Shown here in pieces: positions 47,160 through 59,984 of a stretch of 64,000 nucleotides of DNA. Made by a program: the position numbers and the translations under genes. The stretch is taken from positions 2,418,001 through 2,482,000 of the forward strand of contig JAPTYO010000024.1 in NCBI GenBank assembly GCA_036873135.1, written 5' to 3'. Position 1 is the stretch's first letter. Each line of letters opens with the position of its first letter. The notes below the pieces were generated by a model, which was given only the letters and a program-made list of their open reading frames with translations, was not told where the DNA came from and did no database searches. Origin of the DNA: Clarkia xantiana subsp. parviflora. Lineage: Eukaryota > Streptophyta > Magnoliopsida > Myrtales > Onagraceae.

Positions 47160-47857
47160 TGTTGGATCACGGTGGAACTCCGGTACGGATCTTGACGGTA
47201 ATCCTAGCTCCTTTGCTCCATGCAATCCTGCAAGAGGGGATAGACCGGGCGGTGACCCAGAATCCCTCTCCGATGCTTAAATGAGTCTCTCGTATGACTG
47301 GCAAGCAACAATCTCAAAAGTATATCGAATTCAACGTAAGTGATCTGAGGTGACCTCCTGCCCTTTTATAGGCAAAGAGGTGCCTCAGGTACCTGGCGAA
47401 CCGTTAGGGGTGGTTAGCCCGTATCCCGCTTATCTCGTACACGATCCCGCGTATCTTAGCCATGCCCCGCGTATCTCGGCCACGATCTGTGTATCTTAAC
47501 CACGTTCCGTATATCTCGGCCACGCCCCGCATATCTTGGCTTTATCCTCTGGCAACGAGTCCCGACTCCCGTCGGGGACTCCAGAGTTATCTCGTTGTGT
47601 CACCGCTCGGGGCCCCTCGTCATCGTGACAGGGCCAATCATTCTCAGGGATTCATCATCGGGGCCTACTTTAAAGGCTTCTTGTCGGGAGCTTCTAGCTC
47701 CACTGTCGGGACCGACTCCGTCGGGACCCTGCTTCGTCGGGACTCCCTTCATCGGGACCCTTCTCCTAGGTCATCATGACCCTTACTCTGGGCCTGGTGG
47801 GCCTGTTTGCCGTTTCCTCGCCGTTAAAGGGCCTGACGGCTATAGTCGGACCCATCA
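47160..47857 (-). repeat. 3' LTR of element 5
   Basis: A 698-bp LTR, TGTTGGATC...GGACCCATCA on the plus strand, beside the polypurine tract at 47858. Confidence 0.96.
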
Positions 47858-47871
47858 TTTGCCCCCAAGAC
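47858..47871 (-). promoter_or_regulatory. Polypurine tract of element 5
   Basis: GTCTTGGGGGCAAA on the minus strand beside the 3' LTR. Confidence 0.85.
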
Positions 47872-48234
47872 ATGAGGGACTTTTAGTTCGTCATGTCTTC
47901 CAACTCTCGATTTTCCAAGGCTAGAGTCGGGGATCTGTTCCTTGGTTCAGTTACTTAATCTTCTCCTCCACGTTTCCTCAGGGTTTTGTAGATAACTGCT
48001 ATATCCCAAAGGTCTCTTCGGTTTTCTTAGTGCATTAAATGCAGCAGATAACGGAGTGATGTTTTCGACCCACGTGCCTGATTTTTCGCGCCTGTCCTTT
48101 TCTGAAAAGTGCTTTTCAGGCCGTTTCATCATTACGCCCGTTGTCCTTTTGCACGTTTCATCTCAACGGTGCAGATTAAGACTCTTCGACTTCGACGATT
48201 CGGATCGAAGTGTCCTTTCAACTGTCTTCTTCGA

Positions 48235-48242
48235 CTATAAAA
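48235..48242 (+). promoter_or_regulatory. TATA box of antisense gene, element 5
   Basis: CTATAAAACCCTAGCC about 145 bp before the ATG at 48380. The shorter distance than in element 1 reflects a deletion in the leader near 48300. Confidence 0.62.
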
Positions 48243-48379
48243 CCCTAGCCACAGTCACAATTTAACTTTTACCGTCTTCGAATTCTCAAAAGCTCTCTGC
48301 GATTTCGAAGGTCTTTGGAGTCTTTTCCGATCATATTTCCGGCGACATCTCGTTCATCTCCTTCAACCTCTACTCCACC

Positions 48380-51095
48380 ATGTCTGGTAAGGAAACACTC
48401 TTCGTTGTTTGTTTGTCCCTTTCTTTTTAATTTTTTCCAGAATCCCACTGTATTTTCTTGCCCTGGTTGCTTTTCAGACAGCGGTTCCTGCTCCGAGGGG
48501 AGAAAACCCTTTAAATTTGACTATGCTCCAAATGAAATTTCCACCACTGCTTATGATGCTGCTCTCCGAGAGGGTTGTATCACCATCACCTGGGAACCTC
48601 GTTTCCCTTATCCTCGGCATCGTCCCTCGAGTGACCCTGAGGTTACTCGTCCCCAGAAAGGGGAGGTATTTGTCTCAACGGGACAAATATCAGCGGGGAT
48701 CAGGTTCCCCTTCTGCGGTAACCTGGTCGAGCTGTGCCAACACTACCAAACACACCCTACTACCTTCTCTCCTCATGCCATCCGCATCTGGAACGCCTTT
48801 CAAGTCCTCTATCTCCGACAGAAGTGGGTCTACAGCCTCCAGCTTTTCCGGACTTTCTATGGGCTGAAATGTAACGAGGCGGGGGTTTGCGCCTTCTACC
48901 CTAGGATGCCTAAATGGAGTAAGCAGCAGCTTGCCCGGCATGGTTGGACCAGTGACACCTGGAAGGTGGTCAAGGGTCGGGGACTCTTGATTGATACGGG
49001 GTCCGACAACAGTAGCTCGAACAAGAGCTACTTCTTCATCCAACATTCTTCTATCCCTTGGCCTCGGTGGGAGGTGGCAGCAGACCCTCCGCCTGCTTTC
49101 CACTCTTATGCTGATGAGGATTTCGAGACTCTCCAATTGATCCAGCTTTATCGTTGGGGGGAGTCTTACACTCCTCTCAATGCTAACTCTCTGGTGGAGC
49201 GGGACCTGGTGCACACCGGGGTCCGACTCCTCAGTATTGTTTCTGGGGGTCAGCTCTTCGACGGCCCTTCTAGCGTGGTCACTTGGGTAAATTTCTAACT
49301 TTTTCTTCGTTTATTGTTTGAAGCCAAGAAGGTGTCTGTGCTGACCGATTTATTCCTTAAGCAGGGGGAGACCGATGCTGTCCGCCCCTCGCGGAAGAGG
49401 AAGTCTGCTAAGAAGGCTGCTACCAGGTCGGGGTCTCCTTCAGCGGAGCAGCCCAAGCGGCCACGGGTGGATCTGGACCAACTCTTCGAGGTCCAAAATG
49501 CTGAAGAAGGTAAACAACTCCGACTTGCTATTAAATCGTATAAAAGTATGGTTCCGTCAGACTTGATTTCCTCGACCAAGAAAGGCCGAATTGCTGATGT
49601 CAAAAGGATCCTTCGAGGTGAAACTCCCCGAGTCTTGAAGGCAGGCTACTATCACTACCGCGGGAAGGATCAATACGTCTCCCGACGTATTATTTGGTGT
49701 AAGAATCCCGATGAACTCCCTGACTACCTATCTAAAGCTCTTCATCCTCCAGGTGCAGGTCGCTCGGGAGCTTCCTCGGGTGCTGCAGCTTCTACAGATG
49801 CACCGCCTTCAGCGGGGGTGCCTTCCTCAGCTGGAGAGAAGGCACCATCTGGTGAACAGTTTCGCCAGGTGGAGACTCTGGACTCCTCCGAGGAGACCGG
49901 CGGGGTTGACCCCCCTCAGCAGCGTCGGAAGGCGGGGCAATCCCCCTTGAAACCAACCCCTCAGGGGCCGCCTCCCTCGTCTTCTCCACAGCAGCGGGAG
50001 CTCTCTCCCATCCATGACTTCTCTCCCTCCCCTGTCCGGGCCGAGACGGAGATGTGCCCTTCTCTTCCCCGTCCCATCTCTCCCCTGGCTCTTGATGGGG
50101 ACTTCTACAGGCCCTTCAACTCTTCACAGGCCGATGCCCCCTGGGCTCCTATCCAGACGCTCCAGGGAGTCCCGCTCACACAAGGGGAACAAGACCAAGA
50201 ACTGGCCCTGCATCTGCTGGCGGGTTCCATCCTGCCTTCTATGCGACATCCGATTCATCTTAATCGGACGCATATGCAGCGGGACGTCAGGGGCATGGCT
50301 GTGCGCCGCATCGAGGTGAGACTTTGTTTCTTTCTTGTTGATCGATAAATCGGGTCTTCTGTCCTTCTAACACTTTTTCCCTTTTGATTGCAGGAGCTCG
50401 GGGATTACAACCGCCTCATCGGGTATGTCATTGCCTATGATGAGGCCCGGGAGCGGGACCGAGGAGTCCGCGAGCAGCTTCAGGCGGATCTCAAGGCCTC
50501 CCAGTCTTCGCGGGGGAAGCTGGCCAAAGAGCTGGCTTCCCTCAATGAGAAGATTCGGGGCCTTCAGCAGCAGATCGCGGACTTCGAGGGGCTCTTGAGG
50601 CAAGAGCGGCAAGAGCGGGGGGCTCTCGTGGATCAGCTGACCCAGGAGAAGAAGGCCGCCGAGGACCAGCTGGTCCTCGAGAATAAGGCTCTGGAGGAGC
50701 TGATCGCGGGGTTCCCGGCACAGCTGGCCGAAGCGGAGGCCAAGGGTCGGGAGGACTATCGGAGGTCGTAGGGCTTCCAAGCTGATGCCATGAAGTTCTT
50801 TGGCGTGGAGGTGGAGAACACTCTCTTCAACGCCGTTGAGGAGCTCCACCTGGAGTACGGGGACGCCATCAACTTCGACAAGTCTCCTTCCCTTGCTCCC
50901 TTTGCGAAGAAGTACTTTGCTCTTTCCGAGGAGAGTGATGGGGGGAGTACCCCCGTAATTGTCGAGGACGCCTCTGAGCTTCCAAGTGCAGACGCCCCGA
51001 TAGTCAATCCTCCCGAAGTCAATCCTGTGGACCCCTCTGCTGCCAACTCCGCGGACCCAGCTGCTGCCGATGCTGCTGATAAGGACCAAGCTTGA
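48380..51095 (+). pseudogene. Antisense accessory gene of element 5, with one stop in the coiled coil
   Basis: Inferred exons are 48380-48386, 48478-49286, about 49324-50315 and 50394-51095, with the same GT-AG introns as element 1. Exons 1-3 look intact. In exon 4 a GAG-to-TAG change at 50769-50771 stops the frame after DYRRS; the frame resumes and ends with KDQA at 51095. A product ending there would keep the N-terminal domain and most of the coiled coil but lose the conserved C-terminal part and acidic tail. Confidence 0.78.
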
Positions 51096-51234
51096 ATGCT
51101 TTTATCTTTTTAGAGTCCATGTATCCTCTTCTCTTGCGTTGTTGTCGGGCCTTCGAGCCCTTTATCAATATTAGACTCCTTTAATTCCGATCTTTTGTTG
51201 CACTTCTCCGAGTGACTTTCTTCAATTCTCATAC

Positions 51235-52305
51235 ATCCTCCCGACGAGTTAATAACTTGCACCCCTTAGGGCGACTTAACATCGAGTGCATCACTTAAGA
51301 CGACTTAGTTCTTAGCTGCCGAAACCTCGACACTTAAGAAATTTTCGTACGTCCTTTCCGACAATTTAATAACTTGCATCACTTAAGGCGACTTAACATC
51401 GAGTGCATCACTTAAGACGACTTCCGGATACTTAGAATAAACCTAAGTATTTGTCCACCACTTAAGGCGGCTTTATCGGGTGCATCACTTAAGACGACTT
51501 TCGGATACTTAGAATAAACCTAAGTATTTGTCCACCACTTAAGGCGGCTTTATCGGGTGCATCACTTAAGACGACTTTCGGATACTTAGAATAAACCTAA
51601 GTATTTGTGCACCACTTAAGGCGGCTTTATCGGGTGCATCACTTAAGACGACTTTTGAATACTTAGAATAAATCTAAGTATTGTGCACCATTTAAGGCGG
51701 CTTTCATCGTGCACCACTGAAGGCGACTTTCATCGTGCACCACTGAAGGCGACTTTCATCGTGCACCACTGAAGGCGACTTTCGAATACTTAGAATAAAT
51801 CTAAGTATTGTGCACCACTTAAGGCGGCTTTCATCGTGCACCACTGAAGGCGACTTTCATCGTGCACCACTGAAGGCGACTTTCATCGTGCACCACTGAA
51901 GGCGACTTTTGGATACATAGAATAAATCTAAGTATTGTGCACCCTTAAGGCGGCTTTCATCGTGCACCACTGAAGGCGACTTTCATCGTGCACCACTGAA
52001 GACAATTTTCATCGTGCACCACTGAAGGCGACTTTCATCGTGCACCACTGAAGGCGACTTTTACACTTAGCATAGATCTAAGGACAAATCTTATTTGGAA
52101 GCGACCTCTTTATTAATTGGCATAAGATAAGCTTACATCGAATTAAATGATAAACAGCATACACCACTTAAGGCGATTTTACATCGGGCACCACCTAAGG
52201 CGACTTTATCGGGCACCACTTAAGGCGACTTTATCGGGCACCACTTAAGGCGACTTTCTCGGGCACCACTTAAGGCGACTTTCTCGGGCACCACTTAAGG
52301 CGACT
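51235..52305. repeat. Tandem array of element 5
   Basis: Mixed units of CACTTAAGGCGACTT and CATCGTGCACCACTGAAGG-CGACTTT types, with several copies of the hairpin ATACTTAGAATAAAYCTAAG-TAT. The arrangement is a higher-order repeat (array unit plus hairpin) and differs from element 1, where the short unit has expanded alone. Confidence 0.88.
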
Positions 52306-52309
52306 TTCT

Positions 52310-55300
52310 TCAAGCATGGTGTTTCTTCAAGTGTTCGCCACTGAAAGAATGCTTTAACGTTCTGCCATCGAGGTCTTCCAACTTGTATGCGTTCGGAGCT
52401 GGCATCCCCACGACCTTATAAGGTCCTTCCCATTTTGGTAACATCTTGTTGATTCGGTCCAAAAGGTGAACTCGTTGCGACGCCAAACCAGATCCCCGAC
52501 GAAGAACAGTCGGGACTTCACTCGCCGATTATAGTACCTGGCCGTCGCTAAGCGCATTCGTGCTTGGATTTCATCGGCTTCCCGCCTTTTCTCTTCGAGT
52601 AGGTCCAAGTCCAGGCGTCTTACTTCCTCGTTCGTCAGGGGCTCATAATATCTCGTCCGATGGGATGCCACGGCTACCTCCACAGGGGCGACAGCCTCCG
52701 TGCCATAAACAAGGCCAAACGGAGTCTCCCCTGTTGATCGTTTGGGTGTCGTTCTAACAGCCCAAAGTACATTTTCCAGTTCGTTCAGCCATTTGCCCTT
52801 CAAGGCATAGACCCTCTTCTTCAGGCCATCCATCACGATTTTGTTGGCTGACTCCACCTAGCCATTAGTCTGAGCATGGAGTACGGAGGCGGTCCGATGC
52901 TCGACGTTCAGTTCTTCCAGATACTCCCTCACCTGAGAGCCGTTAAACGGTGGGCCATTGTCGCTGATCACCACCTTAGGAATCCCGTATCTGGACATGA
53001 TGTGGGTTTGGAGGAACTTGACGATCTGGTTCCCCGTTGTCCTGGCCAATGCTTTCGCCTCTATCCATTTCGAAAAATAATCGATAGCTACAAGTAAATA
53101 CTTACATTGTCCTTGTGCTTGCGGAAGAGGTCCCACCAAGTCGATGCCCCACTGTGCGAAGGGCCAAGCGCTCTTGATGGACGTCAAGTTAGCAGCCGGA
53201 GCCACGATACTCGGGGCGTACCTCTGGCACGCGTCGCATGATCGGACCAACGCCGTTGCTTCTTTGTTCATCGTGGGCCAATAGTAGCCTAAGTTCAACA
53301 CCTTTCTCAAAATGGATCGGGCCCCTTCGTGACAAGCCGCGATCCCTTCATGCATTTCCTTCAAGATTCGGTTGGTGTCGGGTTCTGCTACACACTTTAG
53401 GTACGGAGTCGAGAACCAGCCCTTCTTGTACAGCTGATTGTCCAGCATCACATAATTAGACGCGACCAGACATATCCTGTCTGCTGCTACCTTATCCTCG
53501 GGGACTGCCCCCGTAGTCAGATACGCGACTATCGGGGTCATCCAAGTGGGCTCCTCCTCTGATTTTGCTTCAATGGTGCACACCTGCGTGGGGTCGATGT
53601 TTGACAGGATCACCTTCTCCAGGAAGTGCACCTTCCGATTTTCTTCTAAGGGTGCCCCCAGGGCAAATTTGCTCAAGGCGTCTGCCTCTACGTTCTCCTC
53701 CCTCGGGATAGCCTCGGTATCGAAGCTTTTGAAGCTCTCTCTCAGGGTTTGTACCTCTCGCAGATACTTCTTCATTATCGGGCTCCTTGCTTCGTATCGT
53801 CCTTGAACTTGGTTCACGATTAACGCTGCGTCACACTTCACTCTCAAGTGATCGATTCCAGTGCCTTTAGCGATTTTTAGGCCCGTGATAAGAGCTTCAT
53901 ACTCCGCTTCGTTGTTTGTGGCTTTGAATGTTAAAGCCAAGGCATATCGGAGCGGTTCACCTTCACCCGGTGGTATCAACAAGAAGCCCGCTCCTGATCC
54001 GTCTGAACTTGCGGAGCCATCCGTGTACATTTCCCAGATATTTTCTTTGTTTGGCTGTTCTGATTGCTCTACCCTCTCTGGTTGTTCTTCTATCGGGACC
54101 TCCATGGTTGCCCCCTCTACAGGGCCTGTTTCTTCTAGATCGGGGGCTGTAGATTCTGCTATAAAGTCCGCCAATGCCTGGCCCTTGATTTCCGTTCTTG
54201 GAGCAAAGTGTATTCGAAACTCACTGAGTTCTACTGCCCATTTCACCAATCTCCCCGACGCATCCGGTCGGTTCAAAAAATGCTTCAAAGGCTGGTTCGT
54301 TAGCACAGTGATCTCGTGTGCGTGGAAATATGGCCTTAGCTTCCGAGCAGTAATTATCAACGCAAAGAGGTACTTCTCAACGGCGGGATAGTTCAATTCA
54401 GATTTGGCAAATGCCTTGCTTACATAATAGACGGGGACTTGATTACCCTCGACAACCTTTACTAACACAGAGCTAATGGCAAATTCAGAAATAGCCAAAT
54501 AAAGGAAGAGCGGCTCGCCTGGAACCGGTTTCGCCAGCGGCGGGAGTGTGCGAAGATGCTGTTTGAGTGCTTGGAACGCCTCTTCACATTTGGCGGTCCA
54601 TTCGAATTTTTTGTTGGCCCTCAAGACTTCAAAAAACGGCATTGATCGGTCGCTGGCTTTGGACAAGAAGCGGTTCATTGCAGCTAGTCGGCCATTCAGT
54701 ACTTGCACCTCCCGTTGGTTTATCGGAGACTGCATCTCCTCGATTGCCCTCAGCTTCTCAGGGTTCACTTCAATTCCTCTTTGGCTCACCATGAAGCCCA
54801 AAAACTTCCCTGAGTGGACTCCGAAGGCGCATTTCGTCGGGTTCAAGCGAAATTGATGAAGCCTCATCCGCTCAAACGCCATGGTAAGGTTGTGCACGTG
54901 ATCCTCGGATTGTCGGGACTTCACCAGCATATCATCCACGTAAGCTTCCATGGTTTCTCCCAGCATATCCCCAAACAGCTTGTTCACCATCCGCTGGTAG
55001 GTTGCCCCGGCGTTGATCAACCCGAAAGGCATGACATCGTAGTGATAGATGTCGCTGTCTGCATAAAACGCAGTGTGGGGGGCGTCTTCCTTGGCCATCT
55101 TGATCTGGTTGTAGCCCGAATACGCATCCATGAAACTCAGCAGCTCATGTCCCGATGTGGCATCCACCAGCTGGTCAATCTTCGGGAGTGGATAGCAATC
55201 CTTTGGACAGGCCTTGTTCAAGTCGCGGAAGTCCACGCACATTCGCCACTTCCCGTTAGTCTTCTTCACCAGTACGGGGTTGGCGACCCAAGTCTGGAAT

Positions 55301-57911
55301 CGGAGCTCCTTAATGAAACCAGCATCGAGCAACCTGCCCACCTCCTGCTGGATCGCAATCTTCTTATCCGTGCCCATCAGACGCTTCTTCTGCGTGATAG
55401 GCTTGATCGCGGGGTCTATCTTCAGCTCGTGCACGATCACGTCGGGGCTGATTCCTGGCATATCGCTGGGGGACCAGGCAAACAGCTCCTTGAATTCTTT
55501 CAGCAGTTCCACCAGTTTTTGGGCTGTCTCTTCAGTTAGAGCGGACCCGATTTTCACCTTCCTCTGGGGTCCGTCGATCTCGACTTCTTTCAGATCTTCT
55601 ACGGGGGCGGGACGCCCAAACTCTTCTCTGGGATCTGTGTCTGTCTGGAGGACAGTCATGGCCTCTCGCCTCCTCCTCCGGGTGGCATTAACATAGCATT
55701 TTCGGGAAGCCACCTGGTCGCCCTTGACCTCTCCGACCCCGTGGTCAGTCGGGAACTTCATCTTCTGGTGCACAGTCGAGGCAACCACCATCAGGGGATT
55801 GATGGTGGTTCTCCCGATAATCGCGTTGTAGGTCCCCGCAGAATCAACCACGACAAATTCCACGTTCCTCCTTTCTGATTTCCACCCGCTACCAAACTCC
55901 ACTGGTAAGGTGATCACTCCTAGCGGGTAGGAAGTTGAGCCAGAGAACCCGACCATCGGGAAGTTTGCTTCCTTCAGATCCTTCTTCGTCTTCCCCATGG
56001 CTTCCAGCGCGTCCATGAATAGAATGTCGGAGGAGCTCCCTCCGTAAATTAGGATTCTCTTCATCTCAAACCCATCTATATCCAGGGTTACCACCAAGGC
56101 ATCTTCGTGCGGAGTCTCCACGCCTATGAGGTCTTCCGACGAGAAAGAGATCACCATTTCTTCCTTCAGGGTCCAAGATCGGGACCTCTTGCCCAGCACC
56201 ACCGCCGTAGGGATTCTAGAGGCATAGACCTCTCGAGCGGATGAGGTATCTCCTCCAACAGCAAATCCTCCATGAATCACGTTGATGACTCGTCTTTCTT
56301 TGCGAACACCGGATGACTCTGGATCAGTTCTCTTCTTCTTCGGGGACCGATCGCGAGATCGGGAACAGGACCGCGATCGGGACCGAGAGCGGGACCTGCA
56401 TCGTTTGTCCCCGACGAACTCCTTGAGCTTTCCCTTCTGGATTAGCTTTTCAATCTCCTTTTTCAGCTCCCGGCAGTGATTGGTGTCGTGGCCATTTGCG
56501 CGGTGAAACCGACAATAGCGATCTGTGCGGGACCCCAGGAATTCTCCATCTTTCTTTGGGGGGTACCTGGAGATACCTTGTCGTTCCATGACTGTCAGCA
56601 CTTCTGCCATGGAGCAGTTGAGAGGAATGTCGAGATCTTCCCGCTTATCCTTCCTTGAAGAACGTCTGTCGTCCCTCCGATCCGGACGACCTCGATTTTT
56701 GCTACTGTCGGGTTTACCCTTTGACTTACGATCGTCGAAAGGCTTACTCGACTGCTTCCCTTTATTTGACTTTGGGGGCTCCAGTTCTCCCGCCGCTATC
56801 TTGGACTCCTGACATCAATCTGCCGCTTCACCCTCTTCTGCAAAGCCTCCATATTCCACACAGCCTTCTCAGCCACGCTGTGCATTAAGTCGGAGCCATA
56901 GGGGGCTGTCAGGTTCCGAATAAAGGTGCGGATGGTCTCGCCCTCCGAGATTTCCTCGTCTATCTCTGCCACGCTGGCTGTGTACCGCTGGTAATAGTGT
57001 GCCAGCGACTCGTCGGGCCTCTGCACCACCTGGGTTAGAGACCTCACGCTCTTCAACAATCGTCTGCGGCCCTGATATTGTCGAATGAAACGGTCGTGCA
57101 TGTCCGCCCAACAGGTAATGCAGCCTGGGGGCAGGCTAAAGAACCAGGTCAGGGCTCTTTCTCCGAGTGTGTTTGGGAACAGTGTACACACTATATCTTC
57201 ATTCGGGGCTCTACCCAGACACGCCATAAGATGCTTCTGGACATGACGGACTGGATCTCCTTCGCCATCATATTCCTTAATCTCGGGGATACCCAGCCCA
57301 GGTGGGGCGAGGGTGTCTATTAGTCGAGGAACGAAGGGATGAGTGGATCGATCCCTCAGTTCCGACACAAGCGGCTTCTGTTCTCCCATACAGATGTTCA
57401 CGATCTTTACCACCTGGTCGGGAGTGATGGGACCATTCAGGGGAATGGTCCTGTGCTGTACTGGTCTTGGCCCATCAACTACGAACCTTTCCGGTTGACC
57501 GGTTGCCCTACCTCTGTCCTGGCCTCGGGGCGGGGCTTCCTGCGCATTCTGACCCTCTGTTGGTAGGGTTGCTTCCTCCAGCGGGGGCATCTCCTCCTGC
57601 CTCCTGGCAGCCTCCCTTCGGTCCAAGAGAGCCTCTACAGCCGCCAGAAACATAGGCATGGCCTCGGCCACGGCCTTCGTCAAATCTGCAGCTGGGGGAG
57701 CCTCCTGCCCCCTGTTATCCTGGTGTTGAGGGGCAACGTCTTCGGCATGCGATCCATTGTGTCCTCCTGTCTGGGAGAGCTCAGCCGGGGGATGGTTCTG
57801 GTTTTCCCCTTGTTCCGGTACTGAATTCAGGTTCGTTGCAGCGGGGTGACGGGAACCACCGGATTGTCCTCTCTTGTTCTTGCCAGCCGCCATCGATCGA
57901 GTAGAAGGCAT
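52310..57911 (-). pseudogene. gag-pol: gag-pol of element 5, near-complete but disabled
   Basis: gag starts at ATG 57911-57909. A one-base deletion near 56810 shifts the frame after RQIDV. From there the 1250-codon frame 56610-52858 carries, by residue: CX2HX4HX4C knuckle 33-46, Arg/Ser tract about 73-90, protease motif at 188-195 with Tyr189 in place of Asp (codon 56046-56044), RT YVDD 557-560, RNase H, second RNase H with Asp864, and integrase Asp1157 and Asp1217. The frame ends at TAG 52860-52858, two codons before the expected Glu at DX35E spacing. The frame continues beyond the stop, then a one-base deletion near 52465 shifts it; the normal end would be 52312-52310. Confidence 0.93.
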
Positions 57912-57928
57912 ATCAGCTTTTTGTTTGA

Positions 57929-57946
57929 TTCCCACAGACGGCGCCA
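57929..57946 (-). promoter_or_regulatory. Primer-binding site of element 5
   Basis: TGGCGCCGTCTGTGGGAA on the minus strand, one base inside the 5' LTR; intact. Confidence 0.85.
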
Positions 57947-57947
57947 A

Positions 57948-58645
57948 TGTTGGATCATGGTGGAACTCCAGTACGGATCTTGACGGTAATCCTAGCTCCT
58001 TTGCTCCACGCAATCCTGCAAGAGGGGATAGACCGGGCGGTGACCCAGAATCCCTCTCCGATGCTTCAATGAGTCTCTCGTATGACTGGCAAGCAACAAT
58101 CTCAAAAGTATATCGAATTCAACGTAAGTGATATGAGGTGACCTCCTGCCCTTTTATAGGCAAAGAGGTGCCTCAGGTACCTGGCGAACCGTTAGGGGTG
58201 GTTAGCCCGTATCCCGCTTATCTCGTACACGATCCCGCGTATCTTAGCCATGCCCCGCGTATCTCGGCCACGATCCGTGTATCTTAACCACGTTCCGTAT
58301 ATCTCGGCCACGCCCCGCATATCTTGGCTTTATCCTCTGGCAACGAGTCCCGACTCCCGTCGGGGACTCCAGAGTTATCTCGTTGTGTCACCGCTCGGGG
58401 CCCCTCGTCATCGTGACAGGGCCAATCATTCTCAGGGATTCATCATCGGGGCCTACTTTAAAGGCTTCTCGTCGGGAGCTTCTAGCTCCACTGTCGGGAC
58501 CGACTCCGTCGGGACCCTGCTTCGTCGGGACTCCCTTCATCGGGACTCTTCTCCTAGGTCATCTTGACCCTTACTCTGGGCCTGGTGGGCCTGTTTGCCG
58601 TTTCCTCGCCGTTAAAGGGCCTGACGGCTATAGTCGGACCCATCA
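57948..58645 (-). repeat. 5' LTR of element 5
   Basis: A 698-bp LTR followed by the target-site copy GGGTG. Differences from the 3' LTR include CATGG for CACGG at its inner end. Confidence 0.96.
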
Positions 58646-59837
58646 GGGTGGAAACCTTGGACTCCTCCGAGGAGACTGATGAGGGTGTCTCCCTTCGTCA
58701 TCGTCGGAGGACGGGGAAATCCCCCCTGAAACCAACCTCCCAGGGGCTGCCCCCCTCGTCTTCTCCGCAGCAGCGACAACCGTCGCCCATCCACAACTTC
58801 ACTCCTTCCCCAGCCCGGGGCGAGCCGGAGGCGCGCCCCTCCACGACTCGTGCTGGCCCTTCTCCTATCCCTCTCGACGGGAGTTTCTACAGGGCCTTCG
58901 ACCCCGCGCAAGCGGACGCTCCCTGGACCCCAATCCAAACGCTGCAAGGGGTCCAGCTTCGACAAGGGGATGCCCACCCGGAGCTGGCTCTGCATCTGCT
59001 GGCAGGCTCAATTCTGCCCAACATGCGGTATCCGATTTCCTTGAATCGGGAGGCGATGCGTCGGGATGTTCGAGAAATGTCCATGCGTCGGATAGAGGTA
59101 AGATTCGATTCTCTCTTTCATCAGTAAAGTTGGTTGCTTACCCGTTAACACTCTTTCTTCTATCGCAGGAGATCGGGGACATCAACCGTCTTTATGGGTA
59201 CCTCTTCGCTTTTGAGGAGTCCCGGGATCGAGACCGGGCGGCCATCGCCAAGCTCAAGGAGGATCTCGCGGCCTCCAAGTCTTCGCGGGGGAAGCTGGCC
59301 AAGGAACAGGCTATCCTTGACCGAAAGGCTCGGGACCTCCAAAAGCAGGTTGGTGACTTTGAGGAGCTCCTGAGACGGGAGCAACAGGAGCGGCGGGCTG
59401 CTGAGGACAAGCTGGTCCTCGAGAAGAAGGCTCTGGAGGAGCAAGTTGCGGGGGTTCCTGCGCAGCTGGTCGCGGCCGAGACCAAGGGCGGGGAGGATTA
59501 TCGGGGGTCTGAAGACTTCCAGGCTGATGCTGTAAAGTTCTGCAGCGCGGAGGTGGAGAACACCATCTTCAACGCAGTCGAGGAACTCTACCTGGAGTAT
59601 GGCGACGCCATCAACTTCGACAAGTTTCCCTCTCTTGCTCCCTTCGCGAAGAAGTACTTTGCTCTCTCGGAGGAGAGTGATGGAGGGAGCACTCCCGCGA
59701 TTGTTGAAGATGCAGCAGAGCCTCCAAGTGCCGATGCTCCGATAATCGACCCTCCAACGGGTGAACGTGTGGAGCCTTCTGCCATCGACTTCGTGGACCC
59801 AGCTCCCGTTGATGCCGTCAACAAGGACCAAGCCTAA
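58646..59837 (+). pseudogene. Antisense accessory gene of element 4, second part
   Basis: Exon 3 resumes after the GGGTG copy with VETLDSSEETD and runs to 59097, then intron GAG|GTAAGA...ATCGCAG, then exon 4 (59169-59837). Exon 4 is open to its stop: coiled coil, then the block EVENTIFNAVEELYLEYGD, then an acidic tail ending KDQA. The last 100 residues match element 1 much better than the coiled coil does, which suggests the C-terminal block is the constrained part. Confidence 0.78.
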
Positions 59838-59984
59838 CTAATTATATTTAGAGTCCTTGTATTCTCCTCTTTTTGTAATCATCGGGCCTTCGAGCCCTAT
59901 TAATATCAGACTCTGTTGGTTCCGATTTTATTTTTCATTGCACTTCTCCAAGTGGTTTTACTATACTTTCTTAAGTCGAAACCT

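Larger units (their letters stand above)
47160..58645 (-). mobile_element. Element 5: complete family A Tat-type Ty3/gypsy retrotransposon
   Basis: The element has two 698-bp LTRs and a perfect target-site duplication, GGGTG, at 47155-47159 and 58646-58650. It is inserted in exon 3 of the element 4 antisense gene and in the same orientation as element 4. The LTRs differ at about nine positions by eye. It holds the longest pol frame in the window (52858-56610, 1250 codons) but is disabled by frameshifts, an amber codon and a protease active-site change. Confidence 0.97.
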
